16,091 nucleotides of DNA, taken from NCBI GenBank assembly GCA_024811115.1, contig JAKOGH010000153.1, positions 1 through 16,091 on the forward strand, written 5' to 3'. Position numbers and translations under genes: made by a program. Every line of letters starts with the position of its first letter. Positions within the stretch are counted from its first letter, which is position 1. The DNA comes from Terana coerulea. Taxonomy: Eukaryota > Basidiomycota > Agaricomycetes > Polyporales > Phanerochaetaceae. The notes under the pieces were generated by a model. The model was not told the origin of the DNA and made no database searches. It saw only the letters and a program-made list of their open reading frames with translations. Below are positions 9,959 to 16,091 of the stretch, in pieces.

Positions 9959-11467
9959 ATGTCTTCCTAAGTTGCTTCCACTTCCAATGTGTACCTCTCC
10001 AAGGTCAACGGCGAGCTCGTTGTATGCGAGGGTGTCAACCCAAACAAGTCAAAATAATCCGACAAGCGTGTACTTGTTGTCGGCGGCGGTGTCACCGGCC
10101 TCACGGTGGGTCCCGGTAGACGAATGTATACAACTGAGGCTGATCGTATGACAACAGACCGCTTGGGCCCTGATCGATGCCGGTTATTCAGTCACGGTAG
10201 TCTCTGAACGTTGGGCGTCACTCGAAAACCGCATCACGTCTCAGATCGCCGGCGCTCTGAATGTCCACATCAAATGTTGAACATGCATGCATATTTACAA
10301 ATGTTTTGTAGCTGGGAGTGGCCAACGGCTGTCTGTGGCAGGCACACGGACGTCATCTCCCTAACGCTATCCAAGGTCTGGTGCAAGACGTCGTACCGTG
10401 CCTTTGGGAAGTTGGGAAGTTGAACAAGATACTTCCTGTCGATGGTCCGGCCGGCCACGGAATCCGGTTGAGGGAATTTCTTCTTCGATAAGCCAATTTG
10501 AGAGAATGAGGAAGAGTACGAGAAGATGATCGAGATAGAGGCGGCCAAGGTACAGGAATCACTCTCGGAGTAGTCCTTCTCTCTTACCGCCGTTATTCTC
10601 AGATCCCCGGCTATGAGCGCGACTCCAAGCTGGTCACGAAGCATGCAGTGAGCCAAGAAGCCGGCGTCGTGGATGCCTACAAGCATGTATCACCGGTGGT
10701 CGACATCGATGCGTACATGATGTGGCTGCGCGATCTCGTTCAGGCCAAGGGCGGCAAGCTCGTCACCGAGCACATCTCTGGCGATCTGCTCGAACATGAA
10801 GACGAGCTTTTGGAGCGCTTCGATGCCCATTATATCATCGATGCGACCGGTCTCGGCGCATTCGAAGCAGCGGGCGACAAGGCGGTGTACCCTCTGCGTG
10901 GTGCGCTCATCCGTGTTGTCAACGACGGCACAAAGTTCCCGAAGGTGACTGAGGTCCTCGTCGTTGCCAATGATTACAACAAGCGCGATGAGGCTGGTGG
11001 AATCGTCATCATCGTGCCTCGCAACGATAAGACCCTGATTCTTGGAGGTGTGTACACCGTGCTCTTCATTCTTCATTACGGCTCATTCGTTATTTGCGTG
11101 TAGGCATTGCTCAATCGCACGGGCCCAACCTGGACTTGACGCTGGATAGCCCCGAGATGTGTCGGATGCGCGCTCGCTGCAACCGCTTCGTCCCGGGGCT
11201 CGAGAACGCGGAGCTCGACCCCATTCCCCCATTGTGCAAGGCCTTCGGCCCGCTCGTGGCGAGAACGCGCGAGTCGAGCGCGAGCTCCGGAGGAAAGCCG
11301 ACGGCTCACTGAGTAAAATCGTCCACTTCTATGGACAAGGTGGGTCTGGATTCACCTTGTCGTTTGGATGTGCCGGAGATATCCTCGGATTGGTGGAGGA
11401 GGTAGAGTCTGGTATTGCACCGACGCCGTTGCAATCAGAGCATGTCCGTGCCGCGATAACGGCATGA
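9959..11467 (+). pseudogene. DAO-like copy 3, multiply disabled
   Basis: Exon positions match the live copies: 9959-10105, 10158-10258, 10312-10549, 10603-11047 and 11104-11467. Breaks seen: TAA at codon 4 (9968-9970); TAA at codon 33 (10055-10057), just before the VLVVGGGVTGLT motif; the intron-2 donor GT changed to GA at 10259-10260; an 8-bp tandem duplication (GGGAAGTT, 10406-10421) that shifts frame into TGA; a 5-bp loss near 10474 that restores frame; TGA at 10499-10501 in place of the first Glu codon after KPI; and a 1-bp loss near 11223-11226 in exon 5. Exon 4 (445 bp) is fully open and exon 5 keeps GLRPAR and the YGQGGSGFT motif. The copy is closest to copy 1 over exon 4. It cannot make the enzyme. 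All intron positions are kept, so it is not a processed pseudogene. Confidence 0.93.
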
Positions 11468-11505
11468 GGTTGCAACGTTGAGTTTTGTGGCTCGTATAGT
11501 TGGGC

Positions 11506-11511
11506 AATAAA
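11506..11511 (+). promoter_or_regulatory. putative polyadenylation signal of DAO copy 3
   Basis: A consensus AATAAA lies 39 nt downstream of the TGA of the DAO pseudogene. Confidence 0.35.
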
Positions 11512-12092
11512 CTTCTCATAGATCCGCCCTTTCATCGTAGCTTTTGCTCTGTCGCTAGTACATAAGGATCAAGATAGGTGGGAGTTGCGGGAACTTGGAA
11601 GACATCCGCAAGCGCCCGGCGCGTGTCCTGTGAGTCTGCTCTTGCCCTCACGTTCTTCATTGTTGGAGTTCGGATTTCTCCTGTGTACAGCGACACGAAA
11701 CTCAATACACCGTCTCAATGTATGGACTGTCTTCGCTAAACAGAGCGGGCCATGAGGTTATCTCTTTAGGAGCCCCAGTCATTCTGAATCGTAGACGAAC
11801 GCTAGGGACTCGGACCGACACGATGAACAAACGATGGACTCCAACAGTTCCCACCATGCATACCTTTCAAGTCTATACAGACGCCATTCAGCCATGATGA
11901 TAGATCGTAGAATGCAGTCTAGTGGGCGTTGGATTTCGGACCATGACCGGTCACGGTACAATATGACAGGTACAGTAGTGATGCCTTCTCATGTGCAGAC
12001 TCTACCACTGCGTAGAAAATCGCTGGAATAATTGTGAGTTTATTTCACTTGCACGCAAACAACACCTCATTGCTATGTTGCATTGTACTTAC

Positions 12093-12139
12093 GCCGTGGA
12101 GCTAGACGAATGTTCAGGGTCGAGTGAGGGACAGGCCAT
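12093..12139 (-). other. possible first exon of a divergent small gene
   Basis: On the minus strand an ATG at 12139 opens a 15-codon frame (MACPSLDPEHSSSST) that runs to a perfect GTAAGT donor at 12092. A plausible ATTCCAG acceptor lies near 12030. The ATG and donor are kept in unit B (14479 and 14432), but there the frame has a TGA at codon 5. In unit A the spliced frame meets a stop soon after the junction. It could be the remnant of a gene transcribed away from the DUF3455 gene, or chance. The protein is not recognised. Confidence 0.22.
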
Positions 12140-12195
12140 ACTTAATCCTGTCTAATCTCGCATAAAAGCGCACGTTTGTCCGACTGGCATGGAAG

Positions 12196-12230
12196 AACTG
12201 TTGGAATGTACGTGATTAGTGGATGAACAT
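12196..12230. promoter_or_regulatory. 35-bp block conserved upstream of DUF3455 (unit A)
   Basis: The block is identical at all 35 positions to 14535-14569 in unit B, while the DNA on both sides differs at many positions. It starts AACTGTTGGAATG and ends GGATGAACAT, and lies about 275 bp upstream of the DUF3455 ATG. It is a candidate upstream activating element or a conversion tract. Confidence 0.4.
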
Positions 12231-12411
12231 TGTACAGGCCATAGAAAGTTAGTCCCGTTAAATAAATAAAAAGCTTGTTCCAATCTCTTCCGATCATATG
12301 TAGGATGCCGCCCCTGAGCAGCTGGGCTTATTTATGGATCCGACATGTTCCCGGACCTGCATGAAAATGGACTACGAACGTAGAGCATCCATCCTCTTGG
12401 GCGTTGCAGGG

Positions 12412-12419
12412 TATAAAAT
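12412..12419 (+). promoter_or_regulatory. TATA box of DUF3455 gene A
   Basis: TATAAAAT lies 93 nt upstream of the ATG at 12505. Unit B has the matching TATAAAG at the same relative place. Confidence 0.7.
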
Positions 12420-12504
12420 CGCATCCGGTCGGGCACCCTGAGACGACAGCCAGCTCTCCGGCCCCTCCTCTTTGCGTAGCAACTTCGTCTTCACTTTTTC
12501 GACG

Positions 12505-13404
12505 ATGTTTGCCTCGGTTCTCTTCACATTGCTCGTCAGTGCCTCGGCAGCATTCGCCGTTCCCTCTTCCAAAACTTCTCTTTGCGATGTGTCAGAAACC
12601 ACGCTCGCTCTGCCGTCTACTGCGACCACGGGCGCGACCCCTCTCGCTACGCCTATCGCCGGAGGGCCCAAGTTCATAGGACTTGGCGTGGGTGTGCAGA
12701 ACTACACCTGCTCGGCCGCAGGAACCTACACGTATGTGCCTCTACTAGTCTTCCCTGTATCATTTGCATGCAAACTCTGAGGGTATCCTCAACAGGTCTA
12801 CTGGCGCCGTTGCTGAGATATTCGATCTATCCTGCCTTCCCTCCGCCTCCTACAACGCCCTCACCGAACTGGCCTTTGAAGCGTGGAAAATTGCCCCTCG
12901 TCCGTCTCCGCCCAAACCCTCATCTCGACCCTCGCCGGGCTGAATACGTCTATCGTTCTCGGCCAGCATTACTTCATCATCAACCCCGTCACCGGCACCG
13001 GTCTGTCACCCAAGTGGGACTTTACAAGCGCAAGCGAGAAGGGACATCCTGACGCGTTCGTGGTGGGCGCAAAACCGGCGATGTGCCTGCGCCGACCGAC
13101 CCGGAGGACAACATAGACTGGCTAAGCTTGAATGCTGTCCCCGGACAGGGAGACCTTGCCAGCCAGATCTTCAGAGTGCAAACCCATGGTGGCCAACCTC
13201 CGACTTCTGTGAGATTTGGCTCTCTATCAGCGACTGATTGTAGGAACTGATCATCTTGGTACCCAGTGCACTCCGGGATCCCCTGATATCTCGGTCAAGT
13301 ACACCTCCCAGTACTGTGAGTTTCCGGAATGCGTCAACGGAGTGATAATGTAGTGCTCACTGTACACCTCTACGTACGTAGGGTTCTACGGTGGCGCCTT
13401 CTAG
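12505..13404 (+). pseudogene. DUF3455 secreted protein gene, unit A (two frameshifts)
   Basis: Exons are 12505-12731, 12796-13208, 13267-13315 and a 23-nt last exon 13382-13404, with GT-AG introns of 64, 58 and 66 nt. Residues 1 to about 20 (MFASVLFTLLVSASAAFA) form a signal peptide. Family marks are CDVSETTLALPSTATTGATP, FIGLGVGVQNYTCSAAGTYT, STGAVAEIFDLSCL, GLSPKWDFTSA, DVPAPTDPEDNIDWL, GGQPPTSC and the C-terminal VKYTSQ-YWFYGGAF. The last exon supplies that WFYGGAF ending; without splicing the frame would run on to a non-family tail. Two single-base losses break it: a C in the run at 12894-12897 (after EAWKIAP) and an A in the run at 13071-13074 (after VVGAK). The second leads to TAG at 13114. 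DUF3455 (Pfam) has no established function; such fungal proteins are often mislabelled malate dehydrogenase. Both breaks are in homopolymers. Confidence 0.8.
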
Positions 13405-13760
13405 GCTCAGAATGATTCTCTGCTGCTCTACTAGAGTCAGCCTTCTGACATCTTTCTCAGTGGCTTGAATCATTTTGACTGGCATCGGCGAACTTTCTGC
13501 TTGCTAGGTATATCATTTGTTACTTGGTCAGCATTTTGTAACTCAATATTTTCTGTGTCCTTTCGGGTTGGCGTGGTTTCTCCTTGACTCGGATGTCTGA
13601 TCTTCATCTCGTGCCACGCCTCGATCCAACTTCATGCCGGAATTCGTGAAGTTTGAGATACTTATTTGCAAGTTACTCACCAGACTGTCTTCTCTCAGCT
13701 GCAGCTAGTGTGCTTTTCGGTCAATATATGCTTGCTTTTTCGAATCAATTTGTCGCTCTG

Positions 13761-13924
13761 TGGTCCTAACCATGGCGGCCGACGCAGTTGCAGGACCTAC
13801 GTTGCGAACTGCAAGTGGACGTGATCCTACTTACTTGCCTTCCCGATTGGGATGATTGATTTCAGCGCCGACACTGCCGTCCGTCGCCGGCGGCCGAAGA
13901 CGCTCATTTTCCTGCAACAGGACG
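13761..13924. other. spacer between tandem units
   Basis: About 160 bp between the two aligned units shows no clear counterpart in the other unit and no gene. It contains a GC-rich patch (CCGTCCGTCGCCGGCGGCC) near 13877-13895. Confidence 0.4.
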
Positions 13925-14167
13925 ACCGGTCTGCTCTTGCCTCGAGCTCCTGCACCTTCGAGCTTCGAACTTCTCTTGTGCACGGTAACACGAGACTCAA
14001 CACACCGTCTCACTATATGGACAATCTCCGCTGAACAGAACGGGTTTTGTGGTTATCTCCATCGGACCCTCAGTCGTCCGTGGGCGAATGCCGAAGACTG
14101 CCGTTGCAATGAGTAAACGATGAACCCCACCAGATCACACCGTGCATATCTTTCACGTCTTTGCCGT

Positions 14168-14224
14168 CTGTATCATGGGACTCCGTCTATGCCATGGGAC
14201 TCCGCCTATATCATGGGAAGGCAG
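14168..14224. repeat. 19-bp tandem repeat, three imperfect copies
   Basis: Units at 14168-14186, 14187-14205 and 14206-14224 follow the pattern CT(G/A)T(A/G)(T/C)CATGGGACTCCG(T/C), with the third unit degenerate at its end. Unit A has no such array at the matching place (near 11860-11890), so it expanded after the large duplication. Confidence 0.8.
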
Positions 14225-14432
14225 ATTCCAACTCAAAGGCATGTGTATAAGCCATTCAGACAGTATCATGGATCGTAGAAGGCAGTCTTCTGGCTGTTGG
14301 ATTTCGGACTATGACAGGTAGTGACCTTCCCATGCGCAGACTCGACCATTTTGTCGACAACCGCTCGAATTAATGTGAGTTCATTCACTTGCACGCAAAC
14401 AGTACCTCGCTGCTGTGTTAGATCGTACTTAC

Positions 14433-14479
14433 GCCGTGGAGCTAGAAGCATGTTCAGAGTCGAGTCAGGGACAAGCCAT
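14433..14479 (-). other. unit-B counterpart of the possible divergent exon
   Basis: It has the same ATG and GTAAGT donor as 12093-12139, but codon 5 is TGA. The donor neighbourhood (CTCCACGGC|GTAAGTAC) is identical in both units. Confidence 0.2.
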
Positions 14480-14534
14480 GATTCTGTCTAACCTCGCATT
14501 AAAGTGCCCGGTTGTCCGACCGGCATGATGAACT

Positions 14535-14569
14535 AACTGTTGGAATGTACGTGATTAGTGGATGAACAT
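14535..14569. promoter_or_regulatory. 35-bp block conserved upstream of DUF3455 (unit B)
   Basis: It is identical to 12196-12230 and lies about 275 bp upstream of the ATG at 14843. Confidence 0.4.
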
Positions 14570-14746
14570 CGTGAAGACTATAGAAAGTGAGTTCTGGTCA
14601 GAAAATGCTTGTTCCAGTCTCATTCGATCATCTGTAGGGCACCGTCTTTGAGCAGCGGGACTTGTTTGGGGACTCCGAAATGTTGCCGGACCTGCCTGAA
14701 AATGGACTATGAACGCGGAGAATCCATCCTCTTAGGCAACGCAGAG

Positions 14747-14753
14747 TATAAAG
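14747..14753 (+). promoter_or_regulatory. TATA box of DUF3455 gene B
   Basis: TATAAAG lies 96 nt upstream of the ATG at 14843 and aligns with the TATA box of unit A. Confidence 0.7.
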
Positions 14754-14842
14754 AGGCATGCGGTGGGGCAAACTGAGACAACGACCTGCTCTTCGTTCCC
14801 TCCGAGTGTCTGCGTAGCGACTTCGCCTTCGCGCTTTTGACG

Positions 14843-15738
14843 ATGTTTGCGTTCGTTATCTTTACACTGCTCGTTAGTGCCTCGGCAACATTCGCCGCTC
14901 CTTCCAAAACTGCACAATGTGATGTGTCAAAAACCACGCTCATCCTGCCGTCCACTGTGACAACGGGCGCAACCCCTCTGGCTACGCCCATTGCTGGAGG
15001 GCCCAAGTTCATAGGACTTGGCGTGGGTGTGCAGAACTACACGTGCTCTGCCTCCGGAACCTTCACGTATGTTTCACCAGCCTTCCCTATATCATCCGTG
15101 TGCAAACTCTCGGGGTATTCTCGATAGATCTACTGGTGCCGTCGCTGATATATTCGACCTGTCCTGCCTTTCCTCCGCTTCCTTCAACGCCGTCACCGAA
15201 CTAGCCTTCGAAGCGTGGAAAATTGCCCCCTCGTCCGTCTCCACCCAAATCCTCATCTCAACCCTCGCCGAACTAAAGGCGTCTATCGTTCTCGGCCAGC
15301 ATTACTTCATCATCAACCCTGTCACCGGCACCGGTCTGTCGCCCAAGTGGGACTTCACGAGCGCAAGCGAGAAGGGACATCCTGACGCGTTCGTGGTGGG
15401 CGCAAAACCGGCGATGTGCCTGCGCCGACCGACCCGGAGGACAACATAGACTGGCTAAGCTTGAATGGTGTCTCCGGACAGGGAGACCTTGCCAGCCAGA
15501 TCTTCAGAGTGCAAACCCATGGTGGCCAACCTCCGACTTCTGTGAGATTTAGCTCTCTCTATCAGCGACAGACCGCAAAAACTGATCATCTTAGTACCCA
15601 GTGCACTCCGGGATCTCCTGATATCTCGGTCAAGTACACCTCCCAAAATTGTGAGTATTCCGAATGCGTCAACGGGTGATAATGTAGTGCTCACTGTCCA
15701 CCTCTACGTACGTAGGGTTCTACGGTGGCGCCTTCTAG
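14843..15738 (+). pseudogene. DUF3455 secreted protein gene, unit B (one frameshift)
   Basis: Exons are 14843-15066, 15128-15541, 15602-15650 and the 23-nt exon 15716-15738, with GT-AG introns of 61, 60 and 65 nt. The signal peptide (MFAFVIFTLLVSASATFA) is intact. The family frame is open through EAWKIAPSSV, where unit A is broken, to VVGAK. There a 1-base loss in the A-run at 15404-15407 shifts frame into RRPTRRTT and TAG at 15447. The lost frame reappears from 15416 as PAPTDPEDNIDWLSLNG and continues to GGQPPTSC, VKYTSQN and WFYGGAF. If the base is restored the protein would be about 236 aa, typical for DUF3455. As read it would lose the C-terminal third. The same A loss is present in unit A. 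It is either a one-lesion pseudogene or a live gene with an assembly error. Confidence 0.8.
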
Positions 15739-16091
15739 GCTCAGAATGATTCTCTGCTGCTGTATCATAGTAGGCCTTCTGACATTTTTCTCAATGGCTG
15801 GACTCAATTTAACTATGATTCCGGTCAGCGAAATTCCTGCTTGCTAGGTGTATCGTTCGTTACTTAGTCAACGTTTTGTAACTCAGGACCTTTCCTGTGT
15901 CCTTTCGGGATTGGCGTCAGGTTTTCTTGACCTCGGATGTCCGATCTCCATCCCGCGTCACGCCTTGATCCAATTTCATCCCAGAATTCGTGCTTTGAGA
16001 TATGTGCGAGCTGCTCACCAGACTCTCTTCTGTCAGCTGTAGCTAGTATGCTCGCCGGTCAATATACGCTTGCTTGTTTCTCCGATTTATC

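Larger units (their letters stand above)
11630..13760. repeat. tandem segmental duplication, unit A
   Basis: Unit A aligns with 13925 to the window end along its length. Shared landmarks are TCTGCTCTTGCC at its left edge, the CACTTGCACGCAAACA block (12047), the CGTACTTACGCCGTGGAGC-type block (12085), a perfect 35-bp block (12196-12230), the DUF3455 gene, and GGTCAATATA...GCTTGC near 13725. The offset between units grows from about 2295 bp at the left to about 2338 bp at the gene start, mostly through extra DNA in unit B. Edges are approximate. Confidence 0.88.
13925..16091. repeat. tandem segmental duplication, unit B (runs off the window)
   Basis: This is the second copy of the unit at 11630-13760, in the same orientation. 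Its tail is cut by the window end at about the place where unit A ends. It holds the second DUF3455 gene, the second TATA box and the same conserved upstream blocks. Compared with unit A it carries extra DNA around 14160-14250, including a 19-bp triplicate. Confidence 0.88.

Noticed and set aside
9959..11467. DAO copy 3 as a retroposed copy
   Set aside because: All four introns are retained at the same positions as in the other copies.
13316..13353. Unspliced C-terminus of DUF3455 ending in CVNG
   Set aside because: It starts exactly at a GTGAGT donor, does not match the family, and the spliced alternative gives the expected WFYG ending in both units.
11468..16091. Transposable element as the cause of the tandem units
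   Set aside because: No transposase or reverse-transcriptase frame, terminal inverted repeat or LTR was seen. The units are head-to-tail gene duplications.
1..16091. CRISPR arrays, rRNA or tRNA genes
   Set aside because: The genome is eukaryotic, and no spaced repeats or tRNA/rRNA-like sequences were recognised by eye; a tRNAscan run would be decisive.

Overview
The window looks like chromosomal DNA of a filamentous basidiomycete, probably an Agaricomycete of polypore type. The reasons are short GT-AG introns of about 50-60 nt, no operon structure, a DUF3455 secreted-protein family, a degraded F-box/leucine-rich-repeat gene and a fungal Crooked-neck/CLF1 splicing gene. All gene models below were joined by hand from open frames, splice sites and comparison between copies inside the window.

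Layout from left to right. (1) 47-1357 (+): 3' part of a D-amino-acid-oxidase-like FAD enzyme (DAO copy 1), open in all visible exons. (2) About 1640-3433 (-): an F-box/LRR-type gene broken in several places. (3) 4090-6581 (+): an eight-exon CLF1-like HAT-repeat splicing factor with intact splicing from exon 2 onward but a disturbed first few codons. (4) 6902-8404 (-): a complete five-exon DAO-like gene (copy 2, 426 aa), convergent with CLF1. (5) 8405-9958: about 1.5 kb with no recognisable gene. (6) 9959-11467 (+): a third DAO-like copy, a clear pseudogene with nonsense codons, frameshifts and a lost splice donor. (7) About 11630 to the window end: an imperfect tandem duplication of about 2.3 kb. 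Each unit holds one DUF3455 gene (12505-13404 and 14843-15738), its TATA box and conserved upstream DNA. Both DUF3455 genes carry the same one-base frameshift, and the first unit carries a second one.

The window is therefore a small-scale duplication zone. Three DAO copies share exon boundaries, so they arose by DNA duplication rather than retroposition, and they surround a divergent CLF1 gene. Next to them lies a recent tandem duplication with signs of local gene conversion. The genes have no evident common pathway: DAO is FAD-dependent amine/amino-acid oxidation, CLF1 is pre-mRNA splicing, and DUF3455 is secreted with unknown function. Several breaks are single-base losses in A or C homopolymers, so assembly error is a live alternative for CLF1 and the DUF3455 genes. 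It cannot explain DAO copy 3.
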